Part shown: one piece after another, positions 1-9,643 of the stretch
How positions within the stretch are numbered: the stretch's first letter is position 1
Layout: every line of letters starts with the position of its first letter
NCBI GenBank assembly: GCA_003427395.1
Contig: BFEA01000021.1
Coordinates: 4,065,351-4,095,324 of the forward strand
From: Chara braunii
Lineage: Eukaryota > Streptophyta > Charophyceae > Charales > Characeae
Length of the DNA stretch: 29,974 nt
Reading direction: 5' to 3'
Translations under genes and position numbers: made by a program
Notes under the pieces: generated by a model
What the model was told of the DNA's origin: nothing
Databases searched by the model: none
The model's input: only the letters and a program-made list of their open reading frames with translations

Positions 1-41
<41 letters not shown>
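1..41. repeat. (GA)n microsatellite
   Basis: Uninterrupted GA dinucleotide run at the window edge. It probably continues outside the window. The following ~230 bases (42-277) are purine-rich with many short GA runs, and I see no gene in them. Confidence 0.97.
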
Positions 42-44
<3 letters not shown>

Positions 45-277
45 ATTTGACAGTCGTTAATGACCGGATCCACGCCCTGGAGGGAGAGAGAGGAGGGATG
101 AAGAGAGGGGAGAACAACAAGAAAACGGAAAGAGTGAGGGAGAAAGAGATGGTGAGAGGGGCAAGACAGAGAGAGATCCCAGTGAGATAGTAATCTTCAG
201 GCATCTTCTCTTTATGGAGGCATGCCCGTGCGCACTTCCAAGTCCCGCCCTAGAGGATTCTTTATGTGAAAAGAAAA

Positions 278-1248
278 TTAAAAAAACACATTGATCATTA
301 TATGCCGATGAGCTTTCGGTGCTTCGCTACCGAAAATGCACTTCGGTATTTCAGTGTTTTGCTTAGTCTCTTTTCTACATCCTGAACAATACATCCCGAT
401 GCGCATTCGGTGTTTCGGTATCGAAAACGCATTTAGGAATTTCGGTGTTTTACTTAGTTTATTTTCTACATCTTGATAATTATATGTCGATGCGCTTTCG
501 ATGCTTCGCTAAAACGCACTTCGGGATTTCAGTGTTTTGCTTAGTCTCTTTTGTACATCTTGGACAATATATCCCGATGCTCATTCGGTGTTTCCGTACC
601 GAAAACGCACTTCGGGATTGCGGTGTTTTACTTTGTTTATTTTCTACATCTTGATCATTATATCTCGATGCGCTTTTGGTGCTTCGGTACCGAAAACGCA
701 CTTCCGGATTTCAGTGTTTTACTTAGTCTCTTTTCTACATCTTAAACAATATATCCCCGATGCGCTTTCGGTGCTTCGGTACCGAAAACGCACTTCGGGA
801 TTTCAGTGTTTTACCCAGTCTCTTTTCTACATCTTGAACAATATATCCCGATGCGCTTTCGATGTTTCGGTAGCGAAAATACACATCGAAATTTCGGTGT
901 TTTACTTAGTCGTTTTTTTTAACCTTGAACATTATATCCCAATGCACTTTCGGTGCTTCGGTATCGAAAACACACTTCGGGATTTCGGTGTTTTACTTAG
1001 TCTCTTTTGTCTATCTTGAACATTATAACCCGATGCGCTTTCGGTGTTTCTGTACCGAAAACAGACTTAGGGATTTCGGTGTTTTACTTGGTCTATTTTC
1101 TACAAACTGAACATTATATCCCGATGCACTTTCGGTGCTTCGGTACCGAAAACAAACTTCGGGACTTCGGTGTTTTACTTAGTCTCTTTTCTCCATCTTG
1201 AATATTATATCCCGATGTGCTTTCGGTGTTTCGGTATCGAAAGTGTTG
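278..1248 (+). repeat. 91-bp satellite array, left copy
   Basis: About ten and a half tandem units of ~91 bp. The spacing of GGTACC cores at 686, 778 and 869 gives periods of 92 and 91. Each unit has a TTCGGTACCGAA palindrome, then 'cacttcgggatttcggtgttttacttagt', a T-rich 'ttttctacatcttga' stretch and 'ttatatcccgatgcgctttcggtg'. In the first part two unit types alternate: 'tctcttttctacatcttgaacaata' and 'tttattttctacatcttgatcatta', giving a ~182-bp higher-order period. Because 91 is not a multiple of three, reading frames rotate from unit to unit, so the short ORFs here are not genes. Confidence 0.95.
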
Positions 1249-1299
1249 TCTTCCACTTTCCACAAACGGGTATCGGGTAGCTGAAAATTCAGGAATGAA

Positions 1300-1710
1300 A
1301 ATTATGAAGTGAGAGTTTTTGGCAGTCTGAAAATCCTGAATGGTTCTGAAGTGGTGGAGGGTCCGAAGACCTTGAAAATCATTTGTTTAGGCAGGTTGCA
1401 TCCTGAAGTGGTGAAGAGTGTCCTGAAGTGGTCAAGCGAGAGTTTTGGGCAGTCTAAAAATCCTGAATGGTCCTCAAGTGGTGAAAGGTCCGAAGACCAT
1501 GAAAACCACCCTTCACCACTTGTGGATGCGACTTGCCTAAACAGGTGGTTTTCAGGGTCTTCGCAACTTTCACCACTTCATAACCATTCAGGATTCTCAA
1601 ACTTGAATGGTCATGAAGTGGTGAAAGGTCCGAAGGCCCTGAAAACCACCTGTTTAGGCAGGTTGCATCGTGAAGTGGTGAAGAGTGTCCTGAAGTGGTG
1701 ATGAAAAATA
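1300..1710. repeat. Shuffled modular repeat block with internal palindrome
   Basis: Four partial copies of a ~100-130-bp module occur here. The module runs: 'gagagtttt.ggcagtct.aaaatcctgaatggt', 'aagtggtgaaaggtccgaag', 'ccttgaaaaccacctgtttaggcaggttgcatc'. Copies start near 1305, 1433 and 1605 in direct orientation. One copy at about 1509-1594 is inverted and pairs with 1601-1692, forming a palindrome centred near 1598. The same block occurs inverted at 11400-11850. Its open frames are continuations of the repeat, not recognisable proteins. Confidence 0.85.
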
Positions 1711-1751
1711 CGACTGTCGTTAACATTCTCTCTCACTTTCTTTTTTTTCAG

Positions 1752-2450
1752 ATCGTAGTTGGGAGTCGTACAACGTTTGCTGGTACACCCTAAATCCGCT
1801 GAAAAACTTTTTGGAATCAGGGGTTGGTTGGGGAAGGCAAGGCGGGGTTTGAGGGGTTATCGGGTGTCCTTTTTTTTATCTCCAAGATGGGGCTTCAAAG
1901 TTGGCCTTCGCCCTCCGTTATGGAAAATTCAGAAGTTGATCAGTGAAAATCACGAGAATATTGAGGTAGTCATATAAAACCCACATCTCTGAAAACCCCA
2001 GATATCATGATACATGTTCTAGAGGAGGCGGGCCACCAATATATATTGAGGAATCGATTTCATGTCTGTATGTCGACAGTTATGGGATGACCTGTCTCTT
2101 TTTCTTTTTTGTTTTTCTTTGTGTTTTTGAAATGTGCGTGCTCTATTTGGTTTTTGTTATTCAACCCCCAAAAAATTGCTAGACAATAAAAAAAACCCTG
2201 AATCTTTCCCACAAAACCCATCAACACCCCCCAACCCCCCCATGAACGCCACTTGAATAACATTGTTTTTTATTGTGTTTTTTTTGATAATTTTTTGATG
2301 TAGTTGATTTCTTTCACTTTCGAAGAACCACGTGGTACTTTGGTGCAAAAACAACGTAAGCCCAGAGGTCTACGAAGAACTCAAATCAGCAAACGTGTCG
2401 ATTTGTGAGCAACGCTTCAAGTGGTTTGCAGGTTATAAGAAGTTGTTCAG
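1752..2450 (+). pseudogene. Spliced gene remnant, copy 1 (tentatively KDZ-like transposase C-terminal part)
   Basis: A polypyrimidine tract and CAG (acceptor at 1750-1751) precede an open frame from 1754 that begins R-S-W-E-S-Y and contains WYTLNPLKNFLESG. It reaches TGA at 1850-1852, where copy 2 stays open. A second conserved stretch near 1975-2095 reads RGGGPPIYIEESIS. A third stretch, 2326-2450 (125 bp), is flanked by AG and by the donor GTAAGC at 2451. It reads KNHVVLWCKNN after the AG, then SICEQRFKWFAGYKKLFR. The spacing W-x-K, CEQ-x-F-x-W-F, Y-K resembles the C-terminal part of KDZ-type DNA transposases as I recall them; this is not verified. The final exon seen in copy 2 is missing: satellite repeats start ~290 bp downstream. 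Probably a decayed fragment. Confidence 0.45.
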
Positions 2451-2556
2451 GTAAGCAAATGAATTATTTTTATTTATTATAATTGTAGAATTTAAAAAAA
2501 TTCAAAAGGAATCAAATTCAAAACGAACATTAATCAAGGGTACGAACCTCACAATT
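1783..2556 (+). repeat. Long direct repeat, copy 1 (partner 6086-6861)
   Basis: About 774 bp that match 6086-6861 nearly base for base, from GTACACCCTAAATCCGCTG to 'acctcacaatt'. Exon-like and intron-like parts are equally conserved. Differences include one-base indels (for example CGAAG versus CGGAAG just before the third exon) and several amino-acid changes in the open parts, which suggests duplication followed by decay rather than two maintained genes. Confidence 0.92.
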
Positions 2557-2741
2557 CACTCGTGGTCAATGGACCCCAGAAAATTTGGCGAATGAAGCAC
2601 CGAAGCTTGTTAGCGAAAGGTTACCGAATTCGGTGAAATAAATCGGCGAAAAATGTCTCAAGGTATGCCGAAGAAAAGTATAGCTTTATATCTTCGGTCT
2701 TTGTAAACTACGAAGCGTGGTTGTGATATGATAGTTAGCCA
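2557..2741. other. Short unassigned stretch between gene remnant and satellite
   Basis: AT-rich sequence with short 'cgaag' and 'ccgaa' words that may be eroded satellite. No gene is seen. Confidence 0.5.
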
Positions 2742-3815
2742 ATTTGGAACATTATATCCCATGATGTATTTTCCAAGTTAGATCTCAATGCGCTTTTGGT
2801 GTTTCTGTACCGAAAACGCACTTCGGGTTTTCGGTGTCTTACTTAGTTTATTTTCTACATATAAGGCATTATATCCCAATGCGCTTTCAATGTTTCAGTA
2901 CCGCTTTCGGTGTTTCACTACAGAAAATGCACTTCGGAATTTCGGTGTTTTACTTAGTTTATTTTCTACATATGGAACATTATATCCCAATGCGCTTTCG
3001 GTGTTTCGGTACCGAAAATGCACTTCGGAATTTTGATGTTTTACTTAGTTTATTTTCTATATATAGAATATTATATCCCGATGCGCTTTCGGTGTTTCGC
3101 ACTTCCGGATTTCGGTGTTTTACTTAGTTTATTTTCTACATATGGGACATTATATCCCTATGCGCTTTCGGTGTTTCGGTACCGAAAACGCACTTCGGGA
3201 TTTCGATGTTTAACTTAGTTTATTTTGTAAATATGAAACATTATATCCCGATGCGGTTTCGGTGTTTCGGTACAGAAAACGCACTTCGGGATTTCGGTGT
3301 TTTACTTAGTTTATTTTCTACATATGGAACATTATATCCCTATGCGCTTTCGGTGTTTCGGTACCGAAAACGCACTTTGGGATTTCGGTATTTTACTTAG
3401 TTTATTTTTTACATATAAGATATTATATCCCGATGCGCTTTCGGTGTTTCAGTACCGACAATGCACTTCGGGATTTCAGCTCACTTCGGGATTTCGGTAA
3501 CTTAGTTTATTTTCTACATATGGAACATTATATCCCGATGCGCTTTCGGTGTTTCCGTACCGAAAACACACTTCGGGATTTCGGTGTTTAACTTAGTTTA
3601 TTTTCTACATATGGAACATCATATCCCGATGTTTATCTTCTACGTATGGAACATTATATCCCGATGCGCTTTCGGTGTTTCGGTACCGAAAACACACTTC
3701 GGGATTTCAGTGTTTTACTTGGTTTATTTTCTACATATTAAACATTATACCCCGATGCGCTTTTGGTGTTTCGGTACCGAAAACGCACTTCGGGATTTCG
3801 GTGTTTTACTTGGGG
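2742..3815 (+). repeat. 91-bp satellite array, middle copy
   Basis: About twelve units of the same satellite as at 278-1248, in the same orientation. They form a distinct subfamily: the linker is 'tttattttctacatatggaacattatatccc' throughout rather than the alternating 'cttgaacaata/cttgatcatta' forms. Local truncated units occur at about 3095, 3480 and 3625. The array ends abruptly at 'ttttacttgg' followed by unique sequence. Confidence 0.94.
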
Positions 3816-4224
3816 CCTCGCTACATTACTGTCCAATGTCCAAATTGGTCAATTCATCCTCGCTTCACTTATTGTCCACTGTCCGTGTGCGAGATGGCTT
3901 GGGCAGTGGTCGGAAACCCCATGGACAATCTATTGTCTATGAATGGACAAGTCTCAGCCTGTAAATTTTTTTTCATGGATGGTTTTTCAAGGAACTCATT
4001 GAGTGGTGCTAAATTGGCACAGTGTAGCAGGAAAGAAGTCTCTGGCGCCTGTGATGTTTTGAAAGTATTGTGGTCTTTTTTTCATTTCGTTTTTTTTTGC
4101 AAACTGAGTATATCCTTGCATTCCAATGTCAGGCTACGCTGCAAGGCAGGTCGCATGAGTTACCTTTTTATTCCGGGCAGAAGGAACCTACCTGGCTACT
4201 TGTGACCTGTGTGCTTCATGACCT
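3816..4224. other. Unassigned sequence, no recognised gene
   Basis: Mixed-composition sequence with repeated 'attgtccaatgtcc' and 'attgtccactgtcc' words at 3828-3890, hinting at a small degenerate repeat. No domain or RNA gene is recognised. Confidence 0.4.
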
Positions 4225-4830
4225 GCTATGTGGTTGGGTCCCTACGTTGTTGCATGTCTGCCTGGACTCCTGCTTACCTGCATGCCCATCTGCCCGCCCA
4301 CCTTTTTGTTTGTCAAATGTTCGCACTAACTCTGTGTTTACCTGCACGGTTATTTGCATGTGTACTTAAAAAAAGAAAAAAAAGTAGCGCTTGCCCTGTG
4401 TCCCTGGCTTGTGCGGATCCCCTACGTGCATGGGTCGTTATCTGTGTGCGCAGCCTGCCCCGGGTCTGTGTCTCACCCCTGCCTGGAGCCTATGCCCCCG
4501 ACCTAACCCGGGTTTGTGTCGATGACCTACCCAAACCTGTCTGCTTGACCTATGAATGGCCTTGGCATGGGTGCAGGGCAGGATTCGCATTGGCACCTGG
4601 GCTTGCATGCCCGTGTCCGCGACTTCACCCTCAAGCTATGTTCAAGGTCTCTTTCTTCGTCTTGACTGCATGGTTGTCCAGAACCTATGTCCGCAACCTA
4701 TCCTTGAGTTGTGGTCCCGACTTGTCCATCGCGTTGGGTCTGCCTGCCTGTGTCCCTGCGTGCCTGCCCGTGTCTTTGCGTGCATGCCTGTGTCCCTGCG
4801 TGCCTGTCTGCCTATGTCCGATTGTTAGTA
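4225..4830. repeat. CTGCCTG-rich low-complexity region with 20-bp tandem repeat
   Basis: Rich in CTGCCTG, TGCCCG and TGTGTCCC words. At 4741-4820 there are four consecutive 20-bp units of the type TGCCTGCCTGTGTCCCTGCG. Frames across it are open (for example 4209-4895) but encode only biased Cys/Pro/Leu-rich sequence. I treat it as a minisatellite, not a gene. Confidence 0.75.
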
Positions 4831-5386
4831 GGACTTTATTTTTTTTTTTCATGAAAATTTGTGTTTCAATTTCAAAATTCAAAAGGAATAAATAATTTGA
4901 CTTTTTTTCCCTTACCAGGATATTGCAACTCTAGAACAAGACGAACCTATCCCCCCACTGCCATAGCTGATCTCTCCTTACTACCCAGACTAACCCCACC
5001 CCATAGGTTGTCAAGGTAGCCCCTCCTGGTTCACCATTGGCTTGCTTTCCTCCCTCAGCAAACCCCAGCTCTCTCTACAAGGCCTCCCACCCTTGCCAAT
5101 TACAGGTTACAGGGCTATGCCCCAGCTCCGGCTCTGGCATCGGCAATCCAGGAGCACAGAACAAAGCAACTTAAGCAGTTATCAGCCTAGGTTAGACGAT
5201 CCCTGAATTCCTATATCCCAAATAAAGAAAAAGACCAGGTGCTGCCAAGATTGTAGAGCAGAAGGTAGCTGGTTTTGAAGTATTGAACTGTATCGAAATT
5301 ATCAGATCTTTTTTTGACGCATCGAGTTTATTAGATCATGAAAATGATATGTTTCCATTGGTCACAACTCAAACCAATCCATACCC
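4831..5386. other. Unassigned sequence, no recognised gene
   Basis: Starts with a T-rich tract, then C-rich sequence. No conserved domain, RNA gene or repeat is recognised. Confidence 0.4.
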
Positions 5387-6087
5387 ACTGTACCCTGTTT
5401 CATGCTGCCTCCACCGAGGAAAATCCCTCGGCCCCAACATAGAACAGATCCCCTCCCCTCCCTCCACCACATCCGCAAAGGCAACCAATCCCCTCCTAGA
5501 GGCTGCCTTTGCCTACCCCTTGTCCCTGTCTGCCCCTGCTGGGGTTGAAGGCGACCAACTCTTCAACCCCGGCCCCAGACTCAGACAATCCCCAATCTGC
5601 CCTACTCCCAATAGGGCTACTGCCTCCCACCATGCAACACCCCTGTAGAATAAGGCTCCCCTGTAACAGACCCGAGGGTTAATTTTTCGGGGACAGCTAA
5701 CTAGTAGTCTATACCCACAACTGGCCAGGGGAAGGAGAGATAGGGCTGGCCAGTTGTGGGTATAGACTACTAGTTAGGTGTCCTCGAAAAATTAACCCTG
5801 GGGTCTGTTACAGAGGAGCCTTATTCTACATGGGTGTTGCATGATGGGAGGCAGTAGCCCTATTGGGAGTAGGGCAGATTGGGGATTGTCTGTGTCTGGG
5901 GCCGGGGTTGGAGAGTTGGTCGCCTTCAACCCCAGCGGAGGCAGAGAGGGACAAGGGGTAGGCAAAGGCAGCCTCTAGGAGGGGATTGGTTGCCTTTGCG
6001 GATGTGGTGGAGGAAGGGGAGTAGATCTGTTCTATGTTGGGGCCGAGGGATTTTCCTCGGTGGAGGCAGCATGAGACAGGGTACAGT
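5387..6087. mobile_element. Foldback element with 342-bp near-identical arms and 17-nt loop
   Basis: Arms 5387-5728 and 5746-6087 are of equal length and reverse-complementary with only about a dozen differences. They start from ACTGTACCCTG at one end and CAGGGTACAGT at the other, and close on CTGGCCAG around a 17-nt loop (5729-5745). Near the loop the arms contain TGTAACAGACCC...GGGTTAATTTTTCG, which recalls Ty3/gypsy LTR starts, so an inverted LTR dimer is an alternative to a foldback DNA element. It abuts the second copy of the gene remnant at 6086. No clear target-site duplication was found. Open frames inside are shadows of the repeat. Confidence 0.88.
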
Positions 6088-6861
6088 ACACCCTAAATCC
6101 GCTGAAAAACTTTTTGGAATCAGGGGCTGGTTGGGGAAGGCAAGGCGGGGTTTGGGGGGGTATCGGGTGTCCTTTTTTTTTATCTCCAAGATGGGACTTC
6201 AAAGTTGGCCTTCGCCCTCCGTTGGGGAAAATTCAGAAGTTGGTCAGTGAAAATCACGAGAATATTGAGGTAGTCATATATAACCTACATCTATGAAAAC
6301 CACAGCTATCGTGATACATATTCTAGAGGAGGCGGACCACCAATATATATTGAGGAATCGATTTCAGATCTATATGTCGACAGTTATGGGATGACCTGTC
6401 TCTTTTTCATTTTTGTTTTTCTTTGTGTTTTTTAAATGTGCGTGCTCTATGTGGTTTTTGTTATTCAACCCCGAAAACATTTGCTAAACAATAGAAAACC
6501 CTCTGAATCTTTCCCACAAAACCAACCAACACCCCCCAACCCCCCCTTGAACGCCACTTGAATAACATTGTTTTTTATTTTTTTATTTTTATAATTTTTT
6601 GATGTAGTTGATTTCTTTCACTTTCGGAAGAACCACGTGGGACATTGGTGCAAAAACAACGTAAGCCCACAGGTCTACGAAGAACTCAAATCAACAAACA
6701 TGTCGATTTGTGAGCAACGCTTCAAGTGGTTTGTAGGTTATAAGAAGTCATTCAGGTAAGCAAATGAATTATTTTTATTTATTATAATTATAGAATTTTA
6801 AAATTTTCAAAAGGAATCAAATTCAAAACAAACATTAATCAATGGTATGAACCTCACAATT
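6086..6861 (+). repeat. Long direct repeat, copy 2 (partner 1783-2556)
   Basis: See the partner copy. This copy begins exactly at the inner end of the foldback element (GTACACCC at 6086), whereas copy 1 is preceded by the splice-acceptor tract. It ends at 'acctcacaatt', after which the two sequences diverge completely. Confidence 0.92.
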
Positions 6862-7069
6862 GAATCCAGAGTTCCCAAAGCATAATTTAGTTGCGTGAGG
6901 ATGAGGCCTGACCAGTTGGACACGGGGGGCCCGGCCGGGTGAGCCACACAGCCCAAATAACATCTTAGAATTTTTTTTTCCAAAATTTATTGAAAAATGC
7001 GGTTCTGCTGCGCTCGGCAAAAGGACCCCAAATCTGCAATAAAATTCAACTTGGGGGGGGGGGGGGGGG

Positions 7070-7123
<54 letters not shown>

Positions 7124-7562
7124 GAGGAAAGGGGACCTAGGTGGTGGGGGGGTAGGATTGTGGGGTGTTTGCAGCTTTGCAGAGGTGTTGGGAACAAGCG
7201 TAGACCGCATAGGTGACGTGTCTGTTATCTATGTTGTTTCAGAGTGTGTTTCCTGCATCTATGCCTTCTGTTGTTTGTTGTTAAAATTTTAAACCCATAG
7301 TCTATTGTTGATAGCATGCACGATAAAGGGTCATAATTCAATTCTGGCAAGTGAATGAATGCTCCAACTTTTTTGGATAAGTGTGTGTTAAAATGATGTT
7401 TATACTATTTGTTTCTAACTTCTTTTGAATTAATCTTGCTACAGGTATATGAACAGAATACGCTTCAACTTCATCTTATCAATTATTTGCCAAATTGATC
7501 ATGAGAAGAAGACGACAACAAACAATCGACTTTTGCAATACAAGCGAAGAAAACTGAACTGA
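6087..7562 (+). pseudogene. Spliced gene remnant, copy 2, with terminal exon (tentatively KDZ-like transposase)
   Basis: The 5' part is cut by the foldback element. Open stretches are: 6087-6296, starting Y-T-L-N-P-L-K; about 6272-6384, containing RGGGPPIYIEES; 6631-6755 (125 bp), containing SICEQRFKWFVGYKK; and 7445-7562. The third stretch ends two bases into a codon at CAG|GTAAGC. After a 689-bp intron, the acceptor CTACAG at 7439-7444 restores exactly that phase. The next exon begins RYMNRIRFNFILSIICQ, has a basic tail (YKRRKLN) and stops at TGA 7560-7562. This in-phase join across an intron holding G- and GA-runs is strong evidence for a once-real gene. The order CEQ-x-F-x-W-F-x-x-Y-K...M-N-x-x-R-F-x-F is what I expect for KDZ-type transposase C-termini, but the family call is from memory. 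The 5' truncation and amino-acid drift argue for decay. Confidence 0.5.
7053..7122 (+). repeat. G-run / (GA)n / G-run low-complexity tract
   Basis: About 18 G, then ten GA/AG repeats, then about 32 G, followed by further G-rich sequence to 7160. It lies inside the inferred terminal intron of the copy 2 gene remnant and has strong G-quadruplex potential on the plus strand. Run length may be inaccurate in the assembly. Confidence 0.95.
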
Positions 7563-7584
7563 GAGAGAGAGAGAGAGAGAGAGA
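7561..7584. repeat. (GA)n microsatellite
   Basis: Twelve GA repeats. The first one overlaps the stop codon of the terminal exon of the upstream gene remnant. Confidence 0.95.
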
Positions 7585-9480
7585 AGAATGAGTGGTACAT
7601 ATTGTGAGGCGTAAGACGCTCAACAGAAACATAAGTACAATGATTTGCTGATTTCTACTATCGAGATCTGACTGCGAGGCTGTACAGTCGTGTCCTAGGG
7701 TCAGATTCGTAATTTTGTTTATGTCAGGGGCTAACCGCGAGTTCAGTCCTAAGGGAAATTCGTGAGGCACTCATCTGCAATTTTTACAACAATTGCAGGC
7801 CCGAGTTCCCCTTAACTGTTACAGCCTTTAGCAGGCTCGGACTATCACTAGGACAGCAGGCCCATCTGGGTCTTGGGCTATAGAGACGGTCTAGACGCCG
7901 TACAACCAGGTAGGGTCCAAGCCGAAGAGGCCAAACTGATGATGTACCGGTCCAGTAGTCTAGGTTAGTTTAGGGTAGTTCTATTAATAGGACTGTCGTT
8001 GTAGAGTTGGGGCTTTTGGCAGTTTTATTTTTCGTTGGTACTGGACGGAGTGAGCCAAGCAAGCAAGAGGTGAATGTCTGCAGGCGACATTCTGAGACCC
8101 TCGTCAGAGACGACAACCATAACTAGCCTTCTGGAACTCGCCAAAGCTGGGACGTCCTCTGAGCATCCACCCCTCAGGGTGCATGCGATTGGCTGGGCTA
8201 TTTTTGAGGTCTACACTGGGGATCGTCACTGGCGATGCATCTTCATCAGGGTTTATTGCAGCTTCTATAGTGGCACTGCAGCCATAGCTGCAACTTTCAT
8301 TGTCAGAGTCCCTACTTCGACACTGGGGATTTCATCGCTGGTGTTGTTCTGCATCCTGCTGGTTGGCGTCGACCTCTGGGAGGCTATTTTTAGATTAACG
8401 CTACTAACTGGGTGTGGTACAGAGAGTGGGGTGTAAGGTTCTGTGGTGGCGAGATACTGGGGTAAACTCTGTAATGATAGTTGGATCGATTAGCTCAATC
8501 TTGGTTACTATTCTAATGTTATCCTCGCAGTATCCTCCTATGATTGGTTGTTAGGAGTATTGTGAGAGGGCAAGAAACACTCTGTGTGTTTTCACATATG
8601 TGCATAATTGTTTTCCCCTGTCTACTCTGTCGGTTTGCTGTGTGTACTCTGTCTCCTCTCCCCTTCTTCTTATACGTGCATGGTCGTGTGTGAGATTGTC
8701 TGAGTGTGAGTCTGAATTGAAATTTGCAGACAACCAAATTCATAACATAAGGTCCCGGACATTGGCTCTGCGCCACCCTAAGCCCCCTACGTGAATGGTG
8801 ATTGTGTGACATGATTTAAGCCCCGCCGAGCAATGCAAACAATGCATGCAACCTTGCCCACATCACAGAGTTGAATGGCCTAAACGTCGGTACGAGCCCC
8901 TGGAAACAGCTTGAACCTGGGTCTGCACGCTGGGTACGGGGTCTTCATAAGTTCATTGCATAAAATAAAACGGAAGGGCAAAGCTTGACTCTTTCACTTG
9001 GTGGTATGCTCATGCGGTCACGCTGGTGATGCTGCTCTAGGCCACCACTCGAGAGCGTATGTCCCAAAATGTAGGTCAAGCTGCTCACCTGCTGAATCTG
9101 CTTTCAGGAGAGGGCAGCTAGGCGTCATAGGCAGGCGACCTGACTGGTTGTGAGTGGTGCATATGGTTGTCGCTCGACAATAAGGACATGTGGGGGAAGA
9201 GGAGCGATGAGAGAGTAAGAGAGGGGGAGTCTACGGGATATGTGCTGAAGGTTTGCTATAGGCGGTATTATTCATCTACTTCGACTCCATAGCTTATCTT
9301 ACTGACTGACAGCAACATAGATAAGCTAGTTGTAGATGATCTATGCGGGACTGAGTATTGAACACCCTCAATCATTGTCCTTGCAACATATACTCGGTTT
9401 GCTAATAACCTCAGTCAAGGGCAACAGTGTCATACCTTTCAATTTTTTTTTGGCTTAGAGTTAAGAGTCTTATGATTTAT
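7585..9480. other. Unassigned 1.9-kb region; two weak open frames
   Basis: No recognised gene. A plus-strand frame at 8074-8436 (120 aa, ATG start) has no domain I know and a hydrophobic stretch near residues 92-103. The opposite strand over 8104-8331 is also open without an ATG and encodes a hydrophilic, Asp/Ser-rich stretch with PEGWMLRGRPSF, which looks at least as protein-like. Neither can be assigned. A short imperfect hairpin sits at 8524-8567, with CTCCTA/TAGGAG in its stem. Confidence 0.3.
9271..9339. other. Imperfect hairpin, ~70 nt
   Basis: CATCTAC pairs with GTAGATG on the outside. TAGCTTATCT pairs with AGATAAGCTA on the inside. The two stems are separated by an asymmetric 10/3 internal loop, with a ~19-nt terminal loop. 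It might be transcribed as a small foldback RNA, but the asymmetry argues against a typical microRNA precursor. Confidence 0.5.
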
Positions 9481-9483
9481 CTT

Positions 9484-9582
<99 letters not shown>

Positions 9583-9605
9583 TACAGACACACAAACACA
9601 CACAG
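9481..9605. repeat. Compound (CT)n(CA)n microsatellite
   Basis: CT run with two TTT interruptions to about 9537, then CA repeats to about 9578, then imperfect CA-rich sequence. Long frames across it are low-complexity artefacts. Confidence 0.97.
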
Positions 9606-9643
9606 ACACATACACGCACGCACGGACGCAGACACACATATGA

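Larger units (their letters stand above)
278..1789 (+). repeat. Left arm of giant inverted repeat
   Basis: This segment recurs in reverse complement at 11326-13248. Matching blocks keep their order: satellite array, the 'cctgaagtggtgaa' module block, the tract 'atgaaaaatacgactgtcg', a pyrimidine stretch ending in TTTCAG, and the first exon codons up to GGTACACC. The two arms differ in satellite unit number (about 10.5 here, about 15 on the right). They also differ by scattered substitutions, so they are old or independently evolving. About 9.5 kb lies between the arms. Confidence 0.9.

Noticed and set aside
278-3964. Many overlapping 60-180-aa frames with recurring MRFRCFGTEN-type peptides
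   Set aside because: They are the 91-bp satellite read in rotating frames. The period is not a multiple of three, and the same peptides appear in all frames and on the inverted array.
4209-4895. 228-aa Cys/Pro-rich frame
   Set aside because: It follows a CTGCCTG low-complexity region and a 20-bp tandem repeat, with several frames equally open.
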